Source: Xiphophorus maculatus (Eukaryota > Chordata > Actinopteri > Cyprinodontiformes > Poeciliidae). From it: DNA of 64,000 nt. The DNA is taken from contig NC_036456.1 of the NCBI RefSeq assembly GCF_002775205.1, forward strand, positions 9,637,463 through 9,701,462. Direction: 5' to 3'. The translations under genes and the position numbers were made by a program. The notes beneath the pieces were generated by a model. That model had not been told where the DNA came from. It saw only the letters and a program-made list of their open reading frames with translations, and did not search any database. Numbering within the stretch: the stretch's first letter is position 1; every line of letters starts with the position of its first letter. Of this stretch, positions 1 through 13,833 are shown piece after piece.

Positions 1-676
1 TAACTTCATAACCTTTGACCTTCTCTCTGGTCTGTTTAACAGATACAGTCTCAGATCAGCTCAGCCCTCCAGGACTGTCAGCAGCAGAAACAGAAACTTT
101 ATACCTGTTGGGGAAAATATAGACTATATTTGCTTTGCATTTCCCCACATGATAGCAATGATACAGTAGGATCCAATTAGATTATTGATCAACATGGGTT
201 GTTGCTGTGTTGTTGTACGGAGTTTTAAGATCGTGTTCAATGTCCCCCTTTTTAACTTTGAGCCCCTGCCCCTCCAAAGGTCTCTGCACGGCCCTGAACT
301 TCAGTGCATAAATGAAAAGCCTTGGATAAAGGATCAAAAAATTTCTGGCCACATTAATTACAGTGAAATACAAAAAATTTGTATGTATTTCAACTGTATT
401 CTTATATGTCTGCCTTTTTTTAAAAAGACTTTATAGATGGTGTTTATGTACTGTACTGTCTTCCAATACCACATAGCTACATAGTGATATTTTCAAATGC
501 TCTGCCAACTTTAAATATTTTTTAAACTCAAAAACAGGGTTGGCCGCTGATAGCGTGCCGTAGTATCCCTAACACTGGACTTAGCAAGTTTTCTTGGGGA
601 AAAGAAAACTTTTAACTTTTATCAATTAACATAAAACCTGAAAGTATGTCTTCTTGGCTGTTGCTCCTAAACGTAC
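1..676 (-). other. Intron 6 of the actr2-like gene (partial)
   Basis: This stretch lies 3' of the sixth coding exon of the minus-strand actr2-like gene. It shows AT-rich intron sequence. I searched the minus strand for the next expected ARP2 segment, which starts LPDGR in the family, and did not find it, so the remaining exons should lie to the left of the window. Short ORFs here have no recognisable domain. Confidence 0.6.
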
Positions 677-3217
677 CATATAGGACTCTACCAGGAAGGT
701 GGTCTCCAGGGCCAGGCGCTGCTCTTGTTCAATGTTGTATCCAACGTAGCAGAGCTTCTCCTTCAACATCCGCACCGTCTCAAAGTCAGCCGTGTGATTG
801 AAGACATAGCCACGCAGCAGCAGGAGCTGAAGGAAGGATAAAGCATCACTTGTAAAAGCAAAACTAATGGTACTATAGAAAGAATGACATCTTTCTGATT
901 GTCTCACCTTAATGAGGTAGCGCGTGATGTCTCGTCCTGCAATGTCCAACCTGCGCGTGAGGTGGGGTAGAGAGTAGCCTTCGTAAACCGGGCAGATGTG
1001 GGTTACGCCGTCTCCCGAGTCTACAACCACCCCAGTAAGCAAACCTGAACAAACACGTCAAACCTTGAAAATCTGTCCACTGATGGATGAGACCAAACAT
1101 ACAGTATACAGGTGATATTAATTTATAATGCGGCCTTAAAAAGCGGGAACTTGATGTAAACGTACCCTGGGCGTAGAGTGTGAGCACAGCCTGAATCGCC
1201 ACATAGATCCCATGAAACTGGTACTTTTCAAACATGACCTCAGCGATTTTCTCTCTGTTCTTGGTGGGATTCATGGGTGGCTCAGTCAGCAAGATCTTCA
1301 AAACAACAAATAATGTTAACTATGCTCAAAGAAGTCCTGTGAAAACCATAACCAGCCCTCTGGGTGTAGTCATCACCTTGCATTCTGATGGGCTGATGTT
1401 GAGACGCTCTGGGCCAAAGGTGTAGTCCCACAGGTGCAGCATGTCTTCCCAGCATCGCACCTTGCCGTTCTCCATGGGGTAGGACACCTCCAGCATGGAG
1501 CGGCACTCGCTGGCTTCATCCCCAACCATCAGGTCCTGGTGGCAGAGGTCAGAGTCATGACAATAAGACTCGAAATGTCTTTTCTAGTGTACAGGGATTA
1601 CTGTATTCCTTGCAAGACATGTAAAAGTTTCAGTTTCTTTCATTTTTTTACTGATATATTAGGAGATAAGATAACTTAAAGAGATATTTTTCTTAATATA
1701 GATTCCAATTTTTCTATAGCGAGCAATTTTACATCCACAAAATATAATTTAGTGCGTAAAACTAGAAGACGTATCAAGTAAACACGTAATCTGCCCTTCA
1801 GTTTGATCTATTTATCTCCTTTGCGGTTCCGACAGGATCAGGATCTTTAAAGGCTTTAATGATTAATGATCACAGGTTACCTTAGTGTATAAAATGAACT
1901 GTGTGCATTGTTTCAACCATCAAACGCTTCAGAGCTGGATTAGCAAAGGGTCAGGAAATTAATTACATTAAACGAGTGCCTCCTTATCTATGTGTAATTA
2001 TGCAAAAGTTTATTTTTATTTTTTACATTTTGTCACATTATGATCATAGTTATTTAGGGTTTTCACAATAAAAAGGATTAAATAATAATAATTTTAAAAA
2101 ACACTTAGAATTTTAATTGCCAAAAATGGTGAAAACTTGTATTCTTTTCACAAAATTTCACAAAATCCCAATAAAATACATGGAAGGTTGTGATGTGATG
2201 AAATATGAAAAAGCTTTTTTTTTTTTTTTATACATTATGTCATCTTTTTATTTTTATTTAATTAAGCTCACCTTAATCTCAATGTTGCCCACTTTGGTGG
2301 CTGACCGTATGATTGGCCGTCCCACCATGGCTGGGAAAATGTGCTCGGGGAAGTTGGACCCAGCAAAGCCACACTTGACAAACTGTGCAGGGGAAGTGGA
2401 AAAAGAAACATGGAGTACGTTTCGGGTGTGTGTGCAAATGAAGCTCACATTTCTGCACGTCAACCAAAACTCAGACTTTGTGCATACAGAACTCAGATTA
2501 ATTGATTTTTTTTTTTTTAATCACACAATTGGAAAAGTATCTGCATGAAGGCATGTAAATAAATAGTCACAGAGTGTTCAAATGAAAATCAACCACAGGG
2601 TCTATCAAGATGAAACCTCTCACTTTACTGTCTCAACATGTCTGTTCGGTCAAACACAAATTCCTTAGCCTGAAGCGACGCAACACATTCCTATAAAAAA
2701 CCCCAAAATAAAATCAATAAATAAAAAAAAATGTAGATCAACAGCTTGGTATGAATTTTATTTGCCAGTATTCTTAAAAATAAACATGCAAATCCTATAA
2801 TGTTATATTAGAGTGCCCCTTTACACATTTTAACACCTCATACTTCTTCCTGCTTTCCATCCAATTGCATGCTCCCTTCAAACCATCACAACCATTTATG
2901 GATGTTTGTAAAAGCAGGAGTGACAAGTCCAGACTCATGCAACAAGGCTGCAGTATGCGAGTTTCACACCCTGCAGGATTTCTGCATCTGTTTGACTGAA
3001 AACCCAGAAATCAAAACGCTGTTAGAGATGCAGCACATCTGATTTGAATGACAATATCACCAATGTTGGGATAACGTGTAAAGATGAAGGCTATATAGCA
3101 TCAAGCCAAAACGAAAAAAAATCTGTGATGTTATGATGATTACTGTGTGAAAGAGTTTGAAGCACTTACCCCCGTCCCATTGTCACAAACCACCACCTTC
3201 CTCCCTTGGCTGTCCAT
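677..3217 (-). CDS. actr2: Actin-related protein 2 (ARP2), N-terminal 245 residues, 3' part off the window
   Basis: ARP2 is the ATP-binding subunit of the Arp2/3 complex, which nucleates branched actin filaments in the cytoplasm. Six minus-strand exons splice in frame: 3170-3217 ([16 protein letters not shown], the nucleotide loop), 2272-2382 ([10 protein letters not shown]), 1377-1535 ([10 protein letters not shown]), 1166-1295 ([15 protein letters not shown]), 908-1044 ([15 protein letters not shown], second phosphate loop) and 677-826 (ends LVESYM). All junctions are GT-AG, and the lengths and phases give one uninterrupted frame. The start is the conserved MDSQGRK. About 149 C-terminal residues of the usual 394 are missing because the window ends. 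From memory of vertebrate ARP2, about 25 of 245 residues differ, mostly in exon 3 (for example KVRCWEDML and LNISPSECK). That is a lot for so conserved a protein, so this may be a derived duplicate. The family call is sure; the paralogue (actr2a, actr2b or other) is not. Confidence 0.93.
1990..2215. repeat. Probable Tc1-type 3' untranslated relic in actr2 intron 2
   Basis: The block contains phrases seen next to the 3' end of fish Tc1 elements, such as a run reading cacattatgatcatagtt and, further on, cccaataaaatacatgg. It is AT-rich, has no coding content and lies between actr2 exons 3 and 2. The call rests on recalled repeat wording and could be chance in low-complexity DNA. Confidence 0.35.
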
Positions 3218-3274
3218 GCTTTCGCTAACAGTTCAAGATACTCCCACCTGTCCGACGAGAGCCTGATTAAGCTT

Positions 3275-3283
3275 AATATTTAA
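3275..3283 (-). promoter_or_regulatory. TATA-like element upstream of actr2-like start
   Basis: On the minus strand this reads TTAAATATT, about 60 bases before the ATG at 3217. A TATA-driven start would place transcription near 3250 with a very short leader. The surrounding 100 bases are not CpG-rich, which is unusual for a housekeeping Arp2/3 gene. This is inference from one AT-rich match. Confidence 0.25.
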
Positions 3284-4059
3284 GGTAAACATGCATGAGT
3301 TTAGCTGGGATCACAACTGACAGGTACAGGCAGAAGTCTGCTCTTGAAGCGTGGGTGGGGTTACACAATGTAAAAACACCCGTTTTATGGCGAAGGACGA
3401 TGGGGAGGGGTGGAGTTTTAAATTTTTTGTTGAAGCAGGAAAGGTTTTGTTTTGTATATGAAAGTAGAACTTCCACAAATTACCTTTTGGATCAGTTCAG
3501 CATTTTGTGGTCCACTCCGCAGACTCTGCAGTAGATTATTATTTACCATTTATACAGGTTTGTTGATCCTCAACAACTTTGATTTTGAATCTGAACATAA
3601 GCTACAATATTTGGTCATACAACCTTCTATTATTAAATCAGCAAATCAGCGTGTGGACACTGGACTTGTTGACACTTTATTAGTCCAATTTTGACTTCCT
3701 GCTGGAACTGAAGTAATAATCAGAAAATGTTAAAACCTTTATTCAGGGAAAAGAGATGTGACCAGAAAACAGTCTGATCATAGCTGAAAATTAAAAAAAA
3801 GAATTGTGTGAAAGAAAAGGCTCATCTAGCAGTAGTAATTTATCTGCTGCTTTGGGAGAATGACAATGATGGAACTGAATAATATAATAATATTTGACCC
3901 AATTCTAGTTTATCGTGAAATCCAGAGGAGGTGCAACAAAAGTATAAATCAATAAATTAGTTAAATCACACATCTGTTTACATATTTACCGAGGTGAAAA
4001 TATGTAAACGGACTCGTCCTCATAAAGATGCCAAACTATACAAAAACCGAGATGAACAC

Positions 4060-4440
4060 AAATAAGGTTATTATGCAGCCCTCTGGCGGTGAGAGGCAGT
4101 AATGCGCCTTATTAAGGCAGAAAATTTCAGCTTTGCAATTAATCTTCGTAATAATGGCGGATTTGTGAAGTTACCGTCCGGATCCACCAAACGGACAGCT
4201 CGTTTTCAACTTCATGGTAACAAATGAACCGCATTTGATTATTACTCATTGTTTTTTGTTAAGTTCGGTGAGCGTGCTTTTTCCAAAATGGTAACAGTTT
4301 TCTCGTCTTTTGGCCGTAGTGTACCTGGGAAAGAAACCGGGCGCCATCTTTGGGACTGCTGCAGTTTGAAAAGAGTCAGAAGTGTTGCTAAAATGGAATA
4401 AAAATGTCGTCAGAAACAGGTAATAACTTTTTTCGTCAGC
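4060..4440 (+). promoter_or_regulatory. Promoter-like patch with possible first exon (MSSET then splice donor)
   Basis: This patch has more CpG than its flanks, a YY1-type GCGCCATCTTTG sequence at about 4340 and a second AATGGCGG at about 4154. It is followed by an ATG at 4404 reading MSSET and then a donor-like G|GTAATA. No downstream exon joining in phase was found before six7. It could be an orphan or distal promoter, the promoter of a non-coding RNA, or chance. Confidence 0.25.
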
Positions 4441-6779
4441 TGTTCGATGAAGTTATAAGGGTCATAAAAACGCGTTGTTACAAAATAGCGTAACGCTGCT
4501 GTTCTGTAGTATTAACACTTACTACTACAACAGTGTCGCTTTTTAAATTTACTCGAGATGTGTCAAAGTTTAAGCCAAGTTGCTTTTGTTACGCTTTATA
4601 TTTTTTGCCTTAGACAAATTTATTGGAAATTATTTTACTTTTATTGAAACAATTCTTAGTTTGGTATAGTCATTTAAGATTAGCAAAACAATTGTGCATC
4701 CAAATGATTTTGAATTCTGATTCAATTTTAGTTCAGTTCAAAAATACTTTATTGATTCCAAAGAGAAATGAATGTTATTGAACAAATTTACCAATATTTA
4801 GTTGAAATAATACAAAACAAATTTCAGTCAGGCTAAATAAAAAAAATGTATGTCATGCTGTTAAAATTTTTTGTATTTATTATAGTTATGCTGTCAAAAA
4901 CATAACCACAGATTTTATGGGTAAGGTTAAAACTTCAAAGAAAGGTTCTTATATAAAATGTTTTTATATAAAAAAAGCAATTTGTGATCATTTATATTAA
5001 AAAATTCCTAAAAATTTAGAGTTGTGACTTGAATTCACACAAAATATTTAAATACTTAGAATATTCTGGCTCAATACGATATTCTTTTGAAAAAAACGTA
5101 TATATTTTATAATTATACATTTTCAGGTTGCATTGTTTTTAACTTCAACAAATTTTATTAAAATAAATTTTGCTAACACGTGTTTAGATCCATAATGATG
5201 TTACGTTATATTTTACGTTACGCTACGTTACACTTCCAACATACTGCTGGCAGCTTTTTACGTACAAAAACTCATGACCACGTTGGATAAAAATAGTTTT
5301 ACTTATTCGCACAAAACATTTACAAAATACACATTTTCACTGAATTACAGAAACGTTGTGAGAAATGATAGTTGTAAGAAAGTTTTGTCAGACAGCAGGC
5401 CTGCGAGAGTGTTATTGAAGACACATTTGATTAGCTTTTACTGTTCTGAAATGCATTAGGCACATAGAGAAAAGAACCAGTGTGTGTAGCCCAAACTTTG
5501 AACTCGAAGCAGCTTGGAAACCTCTGACAGCATCTTCCATTGAGGGACAGCAGGAAAGGTGAACAGGTAAAATGGCTGTAGTTGAAATAGTTTGTGCTCT
5601 AACAGGCGTGTTGTAGTCACAGACAGTTTGCATAGACTCACAACCTGTGTTATAAGAATGCCCTTAGCTCCATTTAAGGCAGTGAAAAGAGTCGAATGAC
5701 GATGTTTGCACTCACATTTTAACCAGTGCAGTAGAAGACAACAATGAGACACACATAAACATTAGTGTACCGCTGACAATGTATGGTTTTACACCACTTT
5801 AAATCTGTAAGGGCACATAAGTATTAATTCATTATTGTCCATGGTGACGTACAGCTAAAGCCTACACAAGGCATTGTTCTTATAGTTTTTTTCACAATTT
5901 CCACACAAATGCATGCAGATTCCCTTCAAACTATTACAAGATCATTTATATTTACAGATTTATTTGAAACAGTAAAAAAACCAACATGACAATACTAATA
6001 TTCACATGAGCTAACGAACATTAGGATTAGCTCTAAAATCTGTACCCGAGACTTAATCACACTGTTCATCATCAGCCAGTAGTTGTTTATCATTCTACAC
6101 AACAACAACCAAGCTTATGGGTTTCATTGGGCTCCAGGTTCAGTTTGCCCCTTTGCCAGCTTACATGTAAACAATCTATTTTAGAAGACATAATTTCAAC
6201 CATTGCTTATCTGTTTATTCCACTTGGTAATAATCTATCAGATAAATAGGTATTCATTTTAAAAATGTAAAATTTACACCTTGTCCTGAATGCCATGTGG
6301 TCTTTTTGACTCTTACAAAAGCAGCTGAATTATCACCTCAAACCGTAATAAATGTGAACAAACGTCTGCTGGTAAATAATATCCACAGTGCCACATAACC
6401 TCATTTCCATATATTTGCCTCTAAGTAAATTGTAGTACATTTCTTTTAATCATTTAGTTGTGAAAGTGGGTTTAAAATGTCCCCGGAACCGGTATAAATG
6501 AATTCCATCGGCACGAAGCGTCCCGTGGCAGACGGCTTGTTTTCCTGCCAGAAAAAGACCAAAACTGAAAAAGTACAACATAGTAAAGGGGCGAAATGAC
6601 CAGCGCCCTTCTCAGTGCTTTTCTTAAGTGCATAATTCCTTGTACAAAGTTTGTTCAGAGGCAGAAGTTCCCCCGCCGCTTTTCTTCTCTGTTTAAGCAG
6701 TTGTAGTATGTCCATCGCCTCACCGTCTATAATGTTCTGTTTTTGTACCCGTATAAAAAAAAAAAAAAAAATTGTCATC

Positions 6780-9008
<2,229 letters not shown>

Positions 9009-9231
9009 CTCACCTCGTCGCTTCGCGGTAGCTCAGCTGAGATGTGTTCACAACCCACATGGGATGGTATATCCGTGTGTGAAGCTCCTCGGACCTGTTG
9101 GAAAGGTTTCGCCACAACTTCAGCAGCCTCTCCTGGTATTTAGGTGCGAGTACTTCTGGGAAGACACTGTTGGCTCCACCATTACAGGCAAGAGTAGAGA
9201 CAAATGAAGAAAGAGGACAAGCAGTTGCTCT

Positions 9232-9239
9232 TATTTATA
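9232..9239 (-). promoter_or_regulatory. TATA box of six7
   Basis: The minus strand reads CTATAAATAAG here, a strong TATA match 224 bases upstream of the six7 ATG. This predicts transcription from about 9205 and a leader of about 195 bases. A GGATTA core, the type bound by OTX/CRX factors, lies near 9280 on the plus strand. The TATA match is direct; its use as promoter is inferred. Confidence 0.6.
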
Positions 9240-10348
9240 GCCAGATACAATTAGCATCTCTGTGGTTGTTTTGAGAAGGATTATACATCCTGGCCATTAG
9301 CCTCTTAGTGGGGGGTAGTGTGTACAGAGGTGCCTGGCTGATCAGCTTGTTTGGCTTAGCCTGAGGATACACTGACTGCCAGGATGACTGCAGTGAGCAA
9401 ACAAGTGAGGAAAGATTATTTAAAAGGTCTGATCTTTAGGAGATAAATGTCCATCTTAGGAACAGATGATGGAGGGAAGAAAATGTGTGAAGAAAGAGGG
9501 AAAAACTCTAAAAAGAACAAGAGGCAGAAAGTTTAGAGGCAGCTGATTTCTTAAAAAGTTGAGAACTTAAAAGAATCCTGTTAAATAATATTTTGCATAA
9601 TTGACTAAGTATGTTTTCTTGACATTTGCCCAAGGGTAAATGTTGGGATATAAAGCCCCTCCTGCCAGCTAACACCCATGTAATTAAAGCAGACATGGGC
9701 TACAGATAGGCTATCCCCTGTGACCCCTCATCACACCAGTTCAAACTGGGAACGCCTCTGGACGTCCATACAGAGCAAGTCAGGACACCATGTTATTAAT
9801 CTGCAAACTGGTTCAGTCCTTCTTATCTCAGTAGCTCATTAATCAGTCTAAGGACAATTTTCCCATTAATCAGACAACAGATCCTGTAAGCATCTGTTGG
9901 CTAATGCACAAACAGGCTACAGTTCATTTACCCAAAGTAGCCTAAAGGGAACCAAATGTGCTCCCAACAACATCAGTGTGGAGGTGACATTTATTTTGCA
10001 ACAGGCAACCCTGAAGCCAGATATAGATTATTTCCAGAGTGATTAAGGCTTTGAGCAAAGGTTGCAGTCAGGTGAAGGTTTGTCTGGTTTAAAACGAAGT
10101 AAAAAAAAAGACCTGATGTAGAAATCTGTCGAGAATTCAGGTATTATGAGCATTGTTATTGTTTTGTAAATGCAGTTGATTGTGTTGATGACAAATTATA
10201 ATCAGAGTTTCAAGTAGGAGGCATAGAAACCTAACGGGTTATTGTTCAAACAGTTGGGAATCAATTGATGCCTGTTGGATCCTAAGACTAGATTAAATTC
10301 ACCAGTGGGGCAGTGGGTTAACAAAACGAAGGGGACAAGCTGTGTCGC

Positions 10349-10368
10349 GTGTGTGTGTGTGTGTGTGT
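10349..10368. repeat. (GT)n microsatellite
   Basis: Ten uninterrupted GT units, seen directly. Confidence 0.9.
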
Positions 10369-11309
10369 TAGTAACACTGTTTGGCACAGAAGAGGAGAAA
10401 TGAGCTCAGTGAAGATCATGCTGCCTTTTAATCTAACTCTTCCAAGTTTTAGACACTTTGCACCTCCACCGCCAAGCAGACTTGCTCTCGCCTAGACAAA
10501 CATTTACCTTCATTAGAAGGAGTCCACCCCCCGCCGCCCCACCTCCCAATCTGTTTAACATTTTTAAGAGCAGACTGAATCAAAATCTGCTTAAGCACAC
10601 TCAAGCCGTTAGAATAAGACGAATAATAAGATGGTTGATGAACAGATGATGTGTTTGTAGAAGTTTAGGGGGGCAAAGGGTGAGACAAAAAGCTTGATTC
10701 TACTTATTTTTAAAAAATTAGATAGCAAATATACACCACAAATAAACCTGTTTTGATTTTCAGCATTAATTATTTTTTCACAATGTGATCACACGTTGAA
10801 TACTTCCAACCTGATTAAATCGTCGGTCTTTTGAGTACAGATAGCAAGTATCCCTCAGTTCTACTGTCTACAGCAGATAAACAATATTTGACAATCATTT
10901 TCTTTCTGAATATACAGAAATCCAGTTTAGTCTTAAAACAAGACCTCTCAGATTGTTCATAGAAAAAAAATAAAATCTCTTTGGCAAGCTGCTAATGAGA
11001 AAAAAACTTTGTTTTTTAACATAAACAACAACAAAACCAGCTAATTATACTTGCATGACTTGGATATATCCCTACTTGGCATAATATTCTCTTTCTTAAA
11101 AAAAAATAAAAGCACTCGATGATTTTGTCAGCAGACAAAGCAGGGGTCATGCACTGTGGTGTGCTACGCAGGAACTGGGGGTATTACCCTGCTGTATAAA
11201 TCCACACCAAGCACAATTAACAAGCAATTGGGGAGGAGAAGTAATTAGTATTATCTGCTTATCATCGTTACCCCTATTTGAAGGAAAAGGGGTTACAAAA
11301 CCCACAATG

Positions 11310-11333
11310 ACACACACACACACACACACACAC
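11310..11333. repeat. (AC)n microsatellite
   Basis: About twelve uninterrupted AC units, seen directly. Confidence 0.9.
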
Positions 11334-13833
11334 CCTCTTAATTCCCTCATGGCTAATGTGTAAGAGCTAATTACAAGCTCATTTACAACTCAATGGGAGC
11401 ATCCTCTCAGACAGGTCTATCCCCCTGCATCATCCCCTCCCCTCGTCTCCACAATGCGGTTAGCTGTACCGCACAGGCCAAACCAGGAGGACTCAGAAAA
11501 TGACTCCTAAGGTTAAAATGTGTGTTTCCAGAACAAAAGCCTGTTCCAACCAGGGTAGTGTTCTGTGTCCAGCATTGTCCCAATGTCTTTTGACTGTATT
11601 TACCAGAATAGCAATGCTCCACAGTAAGACAAGGCCCCTGATTTGGAGGTTTAGTTTTGCAAAGGGAGAGTCTTAATAAGCCCTTTGAATTTTAAACATT
11701 GTAATTCAGTCATATCAGGTTAAAATAGTTTGCCTAAAATTTACTGTAACCTAAAACTTTAATATATTTTAGTTAAATTACATTTCTTTATTACTGTCTC
11801 TGGCAAAAGAAAAAATATATCTTTAATTCAAAGTAATAATTTAGGGGTTTAAACAGTTTAACATTCTGTGACATAAACAACCACAAACCCAGCAGATCAA
11901 TAACAAAATCAACTAATTTTCTGTTAATTTTTTGTGCCTAATGCCTCTTAGGGACACTTCTGTCTGGGTTTTGTTTATTGAATCTTTATGAATGTTTAAA
12001 ACTCCGTCTGACTTTCAGGTGATTGTAATTTGGTTTCACAGTGTAAGCGCTGTGAATGATTGTGAGTTTATCAGGAGTTGTTGCTGGAGTTTATTGAAAG
12101 CATCCTGAGTGAAGGCTGGAAAACAGAGAGATTAACTCTTTCTTTTGGCATTAAGTACAGCTAGCCGAGAATATACTTTTCTCCATTTTATGTGCTCAAA
12201 TAACAAAGAAACATCCCTATAAATGAGCATTTTACTCACTATGTGTACTACTGCATTAATAAGAAGAAAACTGGCTGGAATAACTAATGCAAGTTCTTCT
12301 TCCTGTGGACTTTAAAGTCTGATATCTTCTCTAACATTGAAGGAAAGAATCACTTTTCATAAATTCATTTGTTGAAGTCCATTGCAGTGTGATAAATAAT
12401 TAAATATAATTCTTTACAGTAGTTTTTGTTTTTCTTCATTTTGAGTTCTGAAACAGAAGCCTTTGATATGTGCGTCAGAGCCGTGTTTGCGTCAGTGTTA
12501 TAGTTCACCCTCCAGACGGTATCATGTTCACTGTTTGAAGGATCGGCTTAACCACAAGCTCACAGTTATCTGGCAAGCTCCAGTTTAAGCCTTTAAAAAA
12601 TAGAACAGCAAATCACTGCCTGCGCAGGACTGGGTGTTTTCTGGTGTGTGGATCTGCTGCTTCCAAAGCTTACGAGTCTTTTTTTGTTCCTTATTGCAAA
12701 AACACAGAACAAGCAGGAAAAATACTCACCGAGTTTACTTTTAGTTTATAAAAACATTGGTGTTAATAAAGTGGAGAGTATTAAGGAAAATGTAGGTTTT
12801 TCACAATCCTCAGCATCATCGCAGTCATCAACATCAGTGTTGTTTTCAATTTCAGCCTGATTTCAGAAGAATAGGAATGTATAGAGAGAGGTGACATAAT
12901 GATGCAGATGATTGCATCAACCTCTAACTCTCAGAAAAAAATTCATTTATTTCTGCTTGAATACACTGCAATGCAGGTTTTGTGTGATTTTAAAAAATCT
13001 TTAATGACAGCATGGATCTTGTCCAGGCACTGATTTATTGACAACTACCAGAAAACAAGAGCTTTTTTATTATTATTCATTTTTAAATCTATAACCTAAA
13101 GTGTTATGTGACAAAAACATATTTTTATCGACATCATTAAAGATTTATTGAAGTTCTTTTCAGATTTACAAGTGTCTGTATCCTAATGTAATGAAAAAAT
13201 GAATGTTTTTTCATTCATTACCTTACATTTAAGCTACATTTTATTTTAAACAAGCAGACAATCTCAGAACTTCTACTAAATATTTATAAGCCGTATTTAT
13301 AAAATATTGTCATTGCTACAGATATTTCTGTTGCACTGTTTATCAGGACAATTTGTTTAATATTCACATAGTCTGTCTTGCTTTATCATCTGACAGGTGT
13401 TACTGGAATTGTTAAGAGATCCACAGGGATTTAATCTGGGTCTTATTTTTGCCTAATACCATAATGCTCATTAATTCCTGCTTTGGTGTCTTACCTCCCC
13501 TGATCTCTGGATTTCCCAGTCCAGCTCCTCCAAACACTCCACTGAAACGTACACAGCCCTGAGGAGACGACCACTCAGCTGTTTGGTGCTTTTGTCTTTT
13601 AAAAGTTGTGTTGAAGGAGGACAGTGTGGCAGAGATGCGCTCCGATGGCTCACACACCATCAGCTATCAATGCTGAATTTCCATTTAAATTGTTGTCTAA
13701 CATTATGAAAAAATTTAAAATGGGATTTTTGGATTTAGTCACAGTTGTATAGTTAGAAGCTTCTCGGTGATCCACTGATTTTAACTTTTCACAGCAAATT
13801 GTCCTAAGCGGTCCTCCTAATGTTTTAAAAATA

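Larger units (their letters stand above)
3218..6779. other. Intergenic stretch between actr2-like 5' end and six7 3' end
   Basis: About 3.6 kb without a supported coding gene. The first part (3218-3300) should hold the actr2 promoter. A more CpG-containing patch at about 4060-4440 looks promoter-like (separate entry). The rest is AT-rich. The six7 3' untranslated region should occupy the right end; on the minus strand an AATAAA signal (plus strand tttatt, 6214-6219) lies about 560 bases past the six7 stop. Short ORFs at 5274-5752 show no domain. Confidence 0.5.
9240..13833. other. Intergenic stretch upstream of six7
   Basis: No coding gene is supported here. The sequence holds two dinucleotide microsatellites (separate entries), poly-purine runs and ordinary AT-rich DNA. 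The interval 11160-11340 has several homeodomain-type TAATTA and CAATTA cores near a microsatellite and might be regulatory, but that cannot be shown from one sequence. Confidence 0.5.

Noticed and set aside
2117-2548. 143-codon plus-strand ORF
   Set aside because: It runs antisense over actr2 exon 2 and through poly-T tracts; no domain is visible.
5412-5752. Overlapping minus-strand ORFs of 73 and 98 codons
   Set aside because: No domain, no splice context and no link to neighbouring exons.
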